Source: Nitrosomonas sp. (GTDB lineage: Bacteria > Pseudomonadota > Gammaproteobacteria > Burkholderiales > Nitrosomonadaceae). From it: a DNA stretch of 64,000 nucleotides. Of the stretch, positions 8,369-15,740 are shown one piece after another. Both the position numbers and the translations under genes were made by a program. The stretch lies in the NCBI GenBank assembly GCA_024281995.1, contig JAMWZW010000002.1, positions 1 to 64,000 of the forward strand, read 5' to 3'. Below the pieces are notes generated by a model. That model searched no databases. It was not told the origin of the DNA and saw only the letters and a list, made by a program, of their open reading frames with translations. Position 1 is the stretch's first letter. The number at the start of each line of letters is the position of its first letter.

Positions 8369-8845
8369 TTGAATATTACTGCTATTTTTATCAAAACATT
8401 TACATTGCTGAAATTTCGTAGGAAATCCACGCATTTTAAGTATGCCTCCTTAGAAGAGATGCTTTCGAGCGCCGAATTATCTTTTTTTCTGGCGTTAAAA
8501 GAATCTTTATCAAATGATTATGAAATATTTGCAAAGGTACGGATTTCTGATGTCCTTACGCCGGATGAAATTTTTAATTTGCAGAATTGTAGTGCTGCGT
8601 TTTATAGAACAGTGCCTAAGCATTTTGATTACATACTGTGTGAAAAGCGTACGCTCTCTATAGCTGCCGTTATAGAATTAGATGAACGTACTCATATTCA
8701 ACGTGAAGCAAAGGCTAGAGATAGATTTGTGGAAAAAGCATGCCGAACTGCTGGTTTTAAACTATTGCGCTTTCCGTCGAGATCTGGATATCGCATTCAA
8801 GAAATGCGAGAAATAATAATAAGTTCCATTAATTCCCCTATCTGA
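8369..8845 (+). CDS. DUF2726 domain protein
   Basis: A 158-residue protein. Residues 35-155 resemble DUF2726, a domain related to restriction-endonuclease-like nucleases: FFLALKESLSNDYEIFAKVRISDVL, a FDYILC strand, IELDERTH, and the conserved KACRTAGFKLLRFPSRSGY. The typical members have an N-terminal membrane helix; here it is short and poorly hydrophobic, so the N-terminus may be truncated or the TTG start at 8369 may be wrong. Role unknown. The gene stands alone between two stretches that look decayed. Confidence 0.65.
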   Translation: MNITAIFIKTFTLLKFRRKSTHFKYASLEEMLSSAELSFFLALKESLSNDYEIFAKVRISDVLTPDEIFNLQNCSAAFYRTVPKHFDYILCEKRTLSIAAVIELDERTHIQREAKARDRFVEKACRTAGFKLLRFPSRSGYRIQEMREIIISSINSPI

Positions 8846-9406
8846 CTTAGATTTGATAAAACTAATAGCAGACTTCAATCCCTCTTTTAATTACACAAGG
8901 CTCTATATGAGCGTCTACACTTTGCAAAGTATTTAATCTCTTCGGGTTCAATTCCTTGCTCCTTGGGGCGTAAGTCGGTTGAAAACCAGCAGCTTTAGGA
9001 GCGTATTTAATACCTCGCCGCTTGCCGTGGGGTGCTTTTTTTGTGATAACGCGTGGTCTTGCCGGGGTTATTTATCAATGCTACTTAAACAAGCGTCCAG
9101 TTTTGTTGTCCATTATACGGCAGGTTTTGGGAATGTTTTGACAGCACAGCTCAAACAAAAACGCGGTTTAATCGCTAAATTTGATATTTGTTTTTAGATA
9201 GTGCTGTTCAGCTTTGATTCAGCTTTGAAGCAATATTCTTGCACTAAAGGAGGCAATAGGTTAAATGAAGTTTAAAATGAGAGCGGATTTTTTAAGTTGA
9301 TAGGTAGCATACCGTGCTGAAACTAAGGCATAGAAATACAATGCTATTAAATGGTTAAAGTGGTAAAAATTCCATAGATCAGGTATTAGGGTTAAACGGT
9401 GTTGAT
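8846..9406. other. 561-base gap with overlapping start-less frames
   Basis: No convincing gene. On the minus strand 8862-9071 is open for 69 codons with no ATG and encodes a basic stretch (KKAPHGKRRGIKYAPKAAG). On the plus strand 8979-9197 is open with a TTG start but has no recognisable domain. A TATAAT on the minus strand at 9112-9117 has no good -35 partner. The last 200 bases are AT-rich and should hold the promoter of the gene at 9407. Confidence 0.4.
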
Positions 9407-9805
9407 ATGACAAATCGTAAGCGGATGTATTGGGTGATAATTTATTTTGCGCTACTCTTTAGTAGTTCTCTCTGGGCACATGGGCGGCATAGCCATATAA
9501 ATTTAGGTATTGGAGTAGGGGGATATTATCCAGGTTTTTACGGTCCGAGTTTTTATGGTCCAGGTTTTTATGGGTACCCCGCTTTTGGTTACGATCCTTT
9601 TTTTTACAGACCATATTATAGTTATCCACCGACGGTAGTTATGCCTGTCACGCCGCCTGTTTACATTCAGCAAGAACAATCGAGAACAGCTGAGCCACAA
9701 ACTAATTATTGGCACTATTGCCGTAATCCTGAAGGTTATTATCCATATGTTAAAAACTGTCCGGGTGGTTGGTTAAAGGTTGCTCCTCAACCGCCTGGTG
9801 AATGA
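9407..9805 (+). CDS. Exported Tyr/Gly/Pro-rich protein (cassette copy 1, first gene)
   Basis: A 132-residue protein with a signal peptide (hydrophobic core VIIYFALLFSSSLWA). The mature part begins HGRHSHINLG if cleaved after WA, continues with tyrosine/glycine repeats (YPGFYGPSFYGPGFYG) and a proline-rich stretch, and ends in the compact motif YWHYCRNPEGYYPYVKNCPGG, where two cysteines may form a disulfide. That closing motif recurs in small envelope proteins of betaproteobacteria. It overlaps the next gene by only a few bases before that gene's true start. A diverged copy of the same pair lies at 48859-49891. Function unknown. Confidence 0.8.
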   Translation: MTNRKRMYWVIIYFALLFSSSLWAHGRHSHINLGIGVGGYYPGFYGPSFYGPGFYGYPAFGYDPFFYRPYYSYPPTVVMPVTPPVYIQQEQSRTAEPQTNYWHYCRNPEGYYPYVKNCPGGWLKVAPQPPGE

Positions 9806-9822
9806 TGAAAGGAGGCGAGAAT

Positions 9823-10371
9823 ATGTTAGTTATAAGAAAATTATCAATACTATTCATCGCATGTGTAATAACTGCATGTGTGCACTTGCCGTCTGGTCCA
9901 AGTGTAATGACTTTGCCGGGGACAGGAAAAAGCTTTGATCAATTTCGCTTAGATGATAGTGAATGCAAGAAATATGCTTACGAGCAAATAGGGAATGGTA
10001 CACCCAGGCAAGTATCAAGAAGTAGTGGAATAGAAAGTGCAGCAGTAGGTGCAGGTTTGGGTGCTGCTGCGGGTGCCGCAATTGCTGGCGGTCATGGTGC
10101 TGCAGTTGGTGCGGGGGCAGGCTTATTGATTGGAAGTTTGATGGGCACCAGTACTGCATCAACGTCTGGTTATGCTAGTCAACAACGATACGATGTCAGT
10201 TATATTCAATGTATGTATGCAAAGGGGAACCGCGTTCCTGTTAATGGAAGAATTACTAGTGGTTCGTTTGACAATAGAAACCCAGTAAAGAAAGTCTCAA
10301 CGACTTCGGGTAAATTTGTTCCACCACCGCCTCCTCTTGGTAATCCGCCTCCTCCTCCACAGCAGTTCTAA
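9823..10371 (+). CDS. Glycine-zipper lipoprotein with polyproline tail (cassette copy 1, second gene)
   Basis: A 182-residue probable outer-membrane lipoprotein. The start at 9823 is preferred over an in-frame ATG at 9802 because AAAGGAGG lies 7 bases upstream of it. The lipobox is VITAC. Domain order: a PSVMTLPGTGKSFDQFRLDD segment, a cysteine-containing YAYEQ region, an alanine/glycine zipper (AAVGAGLGAAAGAAIAGG, residues about 75-115) able to insert in membranes, a QRYDVSYIQCMYAKGNRVPV block, and a polyproline end (PPPPPLGNPPPPP). It is 17 bases after the exported Tyr-rich gene and is surely co-transcribed. About two thirds identical by eye to the protein at 48859-49401. Confidence 0.82.
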   Translation: MLVIRKLSILFIACVITACVHLPSGPSVMTLPGTGKSFDQFRLDDSECKKYAYEQIGNGTPRQVSRSSGIESAAVGAGLGAAAGAAIAGGHGAAVGAGAGLLIGSLMGTSTASTSGYASQQRYDVSYIQCMYAKGNRVPVNGRITSGSFDNRNPVKKVSTTSGKFVPPPPPLGNPPPPPQQF

Positions 10372-10374
10372 CAA

Positions 10375-10409
10375 TAGCGGCTTGTTATTATAAAATTAAC
10401 AAGCCGCTA
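10375..10409 (+). terminator. Hairpin after cassette copy 1
   Basis: A 13-bp perfect stem TAGCGGCTTGTTA / TAACAAGCCGCTA begins 3 bases after the lipoprotein stop codon. The T-run after it is weak (ATTTATTT). Confidence 0.7.
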
Positions 10410-10560
10410 ATTTATTTGAAGTATTAAAAATTATTACAATATAAGCTTTTTTAATTCTTCATTTTCCCTTTCTTCATATGGACAGATATGTGGTATTTGG
10501 CCGCTGACTCTGCTGTGTAATCGAGGTTAAAATATATGAATAATCAGTAATTAGATTTCA

Positions 10561-11115
10561 TTATTGTTGCATTTGCCGTCGCTTTATTAATTTGTCCGTA
10601 AATAAACCAATCAGCAAAAATGTGATGATATAAGGCACAGCAGAAAAGAATGCTTCTTTATAATTAGTCATTTGTATTCTTAATGGATATTCGTAATGTA
10701 AAGGAGGAACGCCTTCTCCTGTAACGAATAGCGTGTACTGCCCTTCATCCAGATTAAACTCCCCTTTAATAATGCCATCCGAATGATTGGTTGAATACAA
10801 AGAAGCTACCGTATCACTAAGAGCTTGCCCACTACCTCTTACAATTTTTATACCAATGGGCATGTCACGAAGTGCTTGATCTACTAGATCGAGTACCCAT
10901 AACGTTTCACCTTCTCTGGGAATTTCTGTACAGTATTCGGCTTCTGGATCGTGTTGTGGTTGGTAGGTACTTAAATGCACCATACTGCCTGAAATATTAC
11001 GTACGCAAACATCTGCTTCTAAAGCTACTTTACCGTGGGCAGCAAGTAAACCCGAGTAAAGCGTTGCGGAAAGTATGGCTACAGAACCCCATGTTTTTAT
11101 TATTTGCTTAATCAT
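10561..11115 (-). CDS. Membrane-anchored periplasmic protein downstream of amoC
   Basis: A 184-residue protein with a signal peptide ending LLAA, a periplasmic domain, and one C-terminal membrane helix (residues about 157-174) followed by a basic cytoplasmic tail (KRRQMQQ). If cleaved after A26 the mature chain starts with His27 (HGKVALEADVCV). Cys37 and Cys62 and the blocks TYQP, YCTEIP, VLDL and DMPIGIKIVR are reminiscent of an unnamed proteobacterial family beginning HGGVxLExDVCV. The topology is that of AmoD/PmoD, the accessory proteins of copper monooxygenases, but the sequence was not recognised as AmoD. It follows amoC on the same strand after 109 bases and is probably part of its transcript. 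Confidence 0.7.
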   Translation of the reverse strand: MIKQIIKTWGSVAILSATLYSGLLAAHGKVALEADVCVRNISGSMVHLSTYQPQHDPEAEYCTEIPREGETLWVLDLVDQALRDMPIGIKIVRGSGQALSDTVASLYSTNHSDGIIKGEFNLDEGQYTLFVTGEGVPPLHYEYPLRIQMTNYKEAFFSAVPYIITFLLIGLFTDKLIKRRQMQQ

Positions 11116-11167
11116 ATAAACCTCACGTGTTATTTAATCTAGGTCTATTGGTCAGTGGTTTATTAAT

Positions 11168-11195
11168 CCCATGCCTGGAAGAAGTATGGCATGGG
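11168..11195 (-). terminator. Hairpin between amoC and the downstream gene
   Basis: An 8-bp perfect stem CCCATGCC / GGCATGGG with a 12-base loop lies 30 bases after the amoC stop codon. There is no T-run on the minus strand, so it may stabilise the amoC 3' end or attenuate read-through and not terminate fully. Confidence 0.45.
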
Positions 11196-11224
11196 AAAAA
11201 TGGTTAGAATTACACGATATTTAT

Positions 11225-12034
11225 TTAAGGAACAACTCGGTTGTTCAGAATTTCTCTGCTTGCATTATTCCAGGTTACATCAGTCAGGTTCGAGTACCGG
11301 GTAATAATCTGTGCCGCTATGCCACCTGAAAATAATCCTGCCCAGCCCAGAATCACAAATCCCCAATGCAATGGCGCGCTAAACAACTCTTCCATGAACC
11401 AGAATGCATGGCCCCATTCGTTCAAGCCTACGTTCGGCAGAATCATCAACGGCCCTGCAATTGCCATCACCAATGGAAATGATGTACCACGGCTATACAA
11501 TGGCAAACGTGTCATCGCATACAAATACGAGGCTACGCCACACACAATGTACATCGGGAATGATCCGTAAAACACCACCACGTGACTTGGCGTAAAGCTC
11601 GTGTCACGAATAATCACTTGGTGCCATGACGCATCCTGTTCCGTAAAGAAACTTCCGCCCCAGTAAACACCAAACAAATACACTCCCAGCCACATCATCC
11701 AGTAAAAATATCGTTTGATTTCTAACTTCGTGTCTAGGTTGTCCAATTGCTCTTTCGTGTCTCGGGTCTTCAGTATCCACCCCCATGTTACCAATGCAAA
11801 CAATGGCATCAGCGTCATGTGTACACGCCATAACCCCATCCATACCTTATCAAACTCCGGTTCCATCGAATCCATACCGTGAGAATACGCAAACGTCCTT
11901 TGGTACCAGATCCAAAATATCGCTACCAGCAGCATCGTTAGCATGCCCAACTTGTAGTACTTAGAATCGTACCACAGCGACATGTCATAATTCGCGCTCG
12001 TACTCGCACTCGTCGTGCCGTATGTTGTTGCCAT
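11225..12034 (-). CDS. amoC: Ammonia monooxygenase subunit C (lone copy)
   Basis: AmoC is a membrane subunit of the copper enzyme that oxidises ammonia to hydroxylamine. The 269-residue protein matches Nitrosomonas AmoC along its whole length, from MATTYGT and [17 protein letters not shown] to ILNNRVVP. The metal-site residues of the CuMMO C subunit are present in [20 protein letters not shown] (Asp and two His). Several membrane helices are evident. GGAGG precedes two adjacent ATGs (12037 and 12034); the second has the better spacing. No amoA or amoB accompanies it, so this is one of the extra solitary amoC copies known in betaproteobacterial ammonia oxidisers, thought to act in stress or recovery. 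An inverted repeat and a palindrome lie in its leader. Confidence 0.96.
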   Translation of the reverse strand: MATTYGTTSASTSANYDMSLWYDSKYYKLGMLTMLLVAIFWIWYQRTFAYSHGMDSMEPEFDKVWMGLWRVHMTLMPLFALVTWGWILKTRDTKEQLDNLDTKLEIKRYFYWMMWLGVYLFGVYWGGSFFTEQDASWHQVIIRDTSFTPSHVVVFYGSFPMYIVCGVASYLYAMTRLPLYSRGTSFPLVMAIAGPLMILPNVGLNEWGHAFWFMEELFSAPLHWGFVILGWAGLFSGGIAAQIITRYSNLTDVTWNNASREILNNRVVP

Positions 12035-12085
12035 CATAGTCCTCCATTTTGTTTAATTAAGTAACACAATGCATAGATTTCTCGC

Positions 12086-12111
12086 TGCATCAAAATTGTA
12101 TGATTGATGCA
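12086..12111. promoter_or_regulatory. Inverted repeat in the amoC leader
   Basis: The arms TGCATCAA and TTGATGCA are perfectly complementary around 10 bases, 52 bases upstream of the amoC start. The layout fits a dimeric regulator's operator or an mRNA hairpin. No regulator is identified. Confidence 0.4.
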
Positions 12112-12162
12112 ATGTAGATTCTTTTCTACGTGCTTAAGGGTAGCTTGTTGTTATATTTTTGC

Positions 12163-12182
12163 AATGAGTGGATCCACTCATT
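12163..12182. promoter_or_regulatory. 20-bp perfect palindrome upstream of amoC
   Basis: AATGAGTGGATCCACTCATT is perfectly palindromic. It lies between the divergent amoC and histidine kinase genes, about 130 bases from amoC and 180 from the kinase. It could be an operator, or a loop-less hairpin; it is not followed by a proper T-run. Confidence 0.45.
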
Positions 12183-12360
12183 TTGTTCAATATTGACGAT
12201 TAAGTGGGGTATTATTTGATTTTAGCTGCATTTGAAAGAATCGGAATGACACTTAAAGAAGCTGTTTAACTCGCTTGTTTGAGTGCAAGTGACGTAGTAA
12301 GTATCTCTATTTATTATCTGTAAAGTGGGACCTTATTTACAACTTATTAATAATTAACGT

Positions 12361-13842
12361 ATGAATGCAACTGAAAGCCAGGGAAAATTTGTCAAATTTT
12401 TGCATCTCTATGAGATTTCACGAGCCACACATAATGTTCAGTTAGTGGATGAGTTGTGCCCGATTATTATTAAGAAAATGAGCTTGATATGGAATGAGAA
12501 TGACCATTTTTTCCCTTTTATAGAGATACATGATAAGTGTTATAAGCCAGATAATTTTCCGCATCCTTTAACGTCTAAATTTTCTGCTCCGATATTGATA
12601 GACGGTAAAAAATGTGGCCAGGTGTGTCTTTTTTATAAAGATATTAACCTCATAAAATGGTCAGAAAATGAAGATGCGATTTACTTGCAAAATATAGCCA
12701 ATGATATTGGATTTCGGTTACAGCAAGAGCAAGCTGCTGATGCACAAGCGCTATTGTTACAAGACGTGCGAGTGATTGAAAAATCAGTAGGCCAACATAT
12801 TGGTGTGGCGATAACCGATATACGTGGAAAAATAAAATATGCCAGTAAAAAATTTTGCTCAATATCTGGGTATTCGGCGGAAGAATTGTTAGGGCAGGAC
12901 TATCGGATAATTCATTCAGCGTTTTATTGCGAAGATTCTAACAAAACGCTATGGGATACTATCTCTAATGGTAGGGTCTGGAAAGGAAGTTTGAAGAATT
13001 GTACACCTGAAGGTTTTTTTTATTGGGTAGATGCAACCATTGTACCGATTGTTGATGCTACGCAATTTTCCGGTGAATACATCGTAATCTTGACGGATGC
13101 TACGACGTATAAACAATCGGAAGAGAAGATGCAAGCACAAATTAAAGAACTTGTACGTTCCAACAGCGAACTTGAACAATTCGCTTATGTAGTTACACAC
13201 GATCTGCAAGAACCTTTGCGTGCGATTAACGGTTTTGTTCAAATGCTGAAAAAATATAGTGATCATCAATTGGATGAACGTGCTAATGCACTAATTTCTC
13301 ATGTTGTTTCAGGAACTGATCGAATGCAGACCCTGATTGCTGATTTGTTAACTTATGCTCAGATTGACGGTAACCAGGCTTTGGTAGAAGTTGATTGCGA
13401 GAAATTATTAAAAAATGTACTAACAGATTTATTGGTGCTTATCAATGAGTGCAACGCTGTAATTACGCACGATAAACTTCCAATAATAAAAGGTACTCCT
13501 TTCCAACTTATTCAACTATTTAACAACCTGATTAATAATGCACTCAAATTTCGAAGAGAACAGTCACCTAAAATTCATATCGGTATTGAAGAAAATCGTG
13601 CCGAATGGATTTTTTCAGTAACCGATAATGGGATTGGTATAGAAGAACAATATTTAGAGCGCATTTTTAAGGTGTTTCAGCGACTCCATACGCGTAGAGA
13701 ATATGTAGGCACTGGCATCGGACTGTCAATTTGTAAAAAAGTCGTGGAATATCACCATGGAAAAATATGGATCAACTCACAACTGAATGTAGGCTCAACA
13801 GTTTATTTCACAATTCCAAAGTCGATTGAAGTTTTATTATAG
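12361..13842 (+). CDS. PAS-domain sensor histidine kinase (orphan)
   Basis: A 493-residue probably cytoplasmic sensor kinase. Residues 1-125 look like a degenerate GAF-type sensory domain, 140-255 is a PAS domain (ITDIRGKIKYASKKFCSISG, then a PAC-like GRVWKGSLKNCTPEG), followed by HisKA with the phospho-accepting His280 in VVTHDLQEPLRAINGF. The catalytic domain has the N box (LINNALKFR), G1 box (VTDNGIGIEE), F box (IFKVFQRLH) and G2 box (GTGIGLSICKKVV). No membrane helix and no response regulator next to it. It is transcribed away from amoC; whether it controls amoC cannot be told. No Shine-Dalgarno precedes the ATG, so the start is moderately sure. Confidence 0.9.
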   Translation: MNATESQGKFVKFLHLYEISRATHNVQLVDELCPIIIKKMSLIWNENDHFFPFIEIHDKCYKPDNFPHPLTSKFSAPILIDGKKCGQVCLFYKDINLIKWSENEDAIYLQNIANDIGFRLQQEQAADAQALLLQDVRVIEKSVGQHIGVAITDIRGKIKYASKKFCSISGYSAEELLGQDYRIIHSAFYCEDSNKTLWDTISNGRVWKGSLKNCTPEGFFYWVDATIVPIVDATQFSGEYIVILTDATTYKQSEEKMQAQIKELVRSNSELEQFAYVVTHDLQEPLRAINGFVQMLKKYSDHQLDERANALISHVVSGTDRMQTLIADLLTYAQIDGNQALVEVDCEKLLKNVLTDLLVLINECNAVITHDKLPIIKGTPFQLIQLFNNLINNALKFRREQSPKIHIGIEENRAEWIFSVTDNGIGIEEQYLERIFKVFQRLHTRREYVGTGIGLSICKKVVEYHHGKIWINSQLNVGSTVYFTIPKSIEVLL

Positions 13843-13990
13843 CGGTTTGTAAATAAGTTCTTTCTATCTCCTCTGTTTTTAAATGGTTGGGTTTTATAAT
13901 AATTCCGTACGATCATTTTAGTAATGAACTGCATGGAGTAGAATATATTCAGGGTTGATTATTTGGGATCATTACGAGGGGGGTGAGCAT

Positions 13991-15424
13991 ATGGCATTTT
14001 CTAATCCTATCGCCAGCCCATCAGCTGGTAATGCATACATCGATGGTTTGTTGTGGGGTAAGCATTGGAATGATCCAATGGTGGGCACACGCTTGAAGGT
14101 ATATATTGCAGGTCAAAATGGAAATGAGGTTTTCGATTTCGGTGGTATTGCTGTTACGGCAAATACCGCCGTGCAAGAGGTCACGGCGTTTCAGAACGCT
14201 TTTGCGCTGATTGAAAATATTTGCAATATTGATTTTAGAGTGGCTGCCAGCCAGGCAGATGCCGATATCATTGTTGGTGCTGTTAACAACCATGATGCGA
14301 GTGGCGATCTCGGTGCGTCGGTTCCTCCTGGTGAAGATGTAGGACCAGTAGTTACTCAACAAGGAGTGGCGATTGCAAATTTTGATGCTTATTTTTCGAC
14401 GGACTATACCAGTCTTCGGCAGGGCGGCTATGACTTCATTACTTTTATTCATGAACTGGGTCACGCCATTGGATTAAAACATCCTCACGATGCAGGCGGA
14501 GGAAATAAGCCTAATTTCCCAGGTGTTGTCAATGGTTTTGAGGATTATGGCGATTTTAATCTAAACCAGGGTGTCTATACCATGATGTCTTACAATGATG
14601 GCTGGCAATTAGGCCCTAACGGTCCACTCGCTCCTAGTAGCATTTCAGGATATGGGTATGAAGGTACACCTATGGCTTTCGATATCGCTGCTTTGCAATT
14701 TCTCTATGGTGCCAACACAAGTTTTCATACGGGAAACGATAGTTATACGTTGAGTGCGATTAACTTGCCTGGAACGTATTATTCATGTATTTGGGATACA
14801 GCCGGCATTGACACTATTCTTAATGTATCGACAAAAAATGCAACAATAGATTTGCGACCTGCGACCTTGCTTCACGCGAGCGGAGGAGGGGGATATTTAT
14901 CGGTCGTGAACGGTATTAATGGAGGTTATACAATTGCGAATGGTGTATTGATAGAGAATGCCACCGGAGGTAGCGGGGTCGATATCATTACCGGCAATGC
15001 ACTAGCCAATGAGTTGATTGGTAACGCTGGCAACGATACTCTCAAAGGACAAGGCGGAGCTGACAAAATCATTGGAGGAAGTGGTGCCGACATATTAATT
15101 GGAGGCGGCGGCGCTGACGATTTTATTTATCTTGTTGCTACCGATAGTTCCAGCCAAATCGATGCTATCAGGGATTTCGTGCATGGGCTTGATGATATTG
15201 ATGTTGCAGCAATTGATGCAAATGGTGTGGGTGTTGGCAATGCTTCATTTACTTTTCGTGGCAATGCAGCTTTCACCGGTGCAGGTGCAGAAGTGCGTTT
15301 TGTGAAAAATGCATCCAGTAATGTTACCAGTGTATTTTTTGATATTGATGGCAATCAAATTGCCGATATGACAATCCGTTTATCAGGTTTGATTGCATTG
15401 GATGCGACTGATTTCATTTTGTGA
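13991..15424 (+). CDS. Serralysin-like M10 metalloprotease with RTX repeats
   Basis: A 477-residue secreted zinc protease. The zinc site HELGHAIGLKHPH (His154, Glu155, His158, His164) and the following Met-turn YTMMSYND are complete, so the enzyme should be active. After the catalytic domain come RTX nonapeptides (GNAGNDTLKGQGGADKIIGG, GGGGADDF) and the serralysin C-terminal domain (AIRDFVHGLDDIDVAAIDANG), homologous to that of the RTX protein at 1-1233. There is no N-terminal signal peptide, as expected for type I export. The ATG at 13991 is chosen since GAGGGGGGTGAG stands just upstream; an in-frame TTG at 13955 is less likely. Calcium binding would fold the protein outside the cell. Substrate unknown. 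Confidence 0.9.
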   Translation: MAFSNPIASPSAGNAYIDGLLWGKHWNDPMVGTRLKVYIAGQNGNEVFDFGGIAVTANTAVQEVTAFQNAFALIENICNIDFRVAASQADADIIVGAVNNHDASGDLGASVPPGEDVGPVVTQQGVAIANFDAYFSTDYTSLRQGGYDFITFIHELGHAIGLKHPHDAGGGNKPNFPGVVNGFEDYGDFNLNQGVYTMMSYNDGWQLGPNGPLAPSSISGYGYEGTPMAFDIAALQFLYGANTSFHTGNDSYTLSAINLPGTYYSCIWDTAGIDTILNVSTKNATIDLRPATLLHASGGGGYLSVVNGINGGYTIANGVLIENATGGSGVDIITGNALANELIGNAGNDTLKGQGGADKIIGGSGADILIGGGGADDFIYLVATDSSSQIDAIRDFVHGLDDIDVAAIDANGVGVGNASFTFRGNAAFTGAGAEVRFVKNASSNVTSVFFDIDGNQIADMTIRLSGLIALDATDFIL

Positions 15425-15740
15425 GCAAAGTGAAGAAAGAAATGGACTATTTGAATAGATGAATCGTGTCCCACTCGATATTGGCGTACTCTCTATAAAG
15501 CTCATGTTATCAATAAAATTTTTTATTTATTGATTAAGGTTGTATTCGTTTTTTTGTTTGAATTTTCTGATTTTTTCTTTACTACACTAAAGTGACTTAT
15601 GGGTTGACTAGCTATTCGTCGAGATTTTTTATAGTCATTCTTACTGACACATCTTATAATCTACACATCATAAATAACGCAATCTGCCGGTGCCGTAAGT
15701 ATAAAAGCTTGTCACTGGTGTCTCCACTATCGAATATGGA
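15425..15740. other. Intergenic region upstream of dapC
   Basis: Holds an AT-only hairpin at 15509-15534 (ATCAATAAA / TTTATTGAT), a possible terminator of the protease gene, and a TATAAT at 15655-15660 that may be the -10 box of dapC, though the -35 is poor. No gene seen. Confidence 0.4.

Larger units (their letters stand above)
12035..12360. other. Divergent intergenic region amoC / histidine kinase
   Basis: Contains the two symmetric elements listed separately and a short stem GTAGA/TCTAC near 12118-12130. It must hold promoters in both directions, but no strong -35/-10 pair was found by eye. No gene. Confidence 0.5.

Noticed and set aside
8945..8975. GGTTCAATTCC resembling a tRNA T-arm
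   Set aside because: The T-stem has two mismatches and no matching acceptor stem, D-arm or anticodon arm was found upstream.
9112..9143. TATAAT on the minus strand with TTGACA-like bases nearby
   Set aside because: The two are on different strands and no gene with a start follows, so no promoter was called.
15632..15660. Full dapC promoter with a proper -35
   Set aside because: TATAAT is good but the base run 17 upstream (AGTCAT) is poor, so it is mentioned only as a tentative -10.
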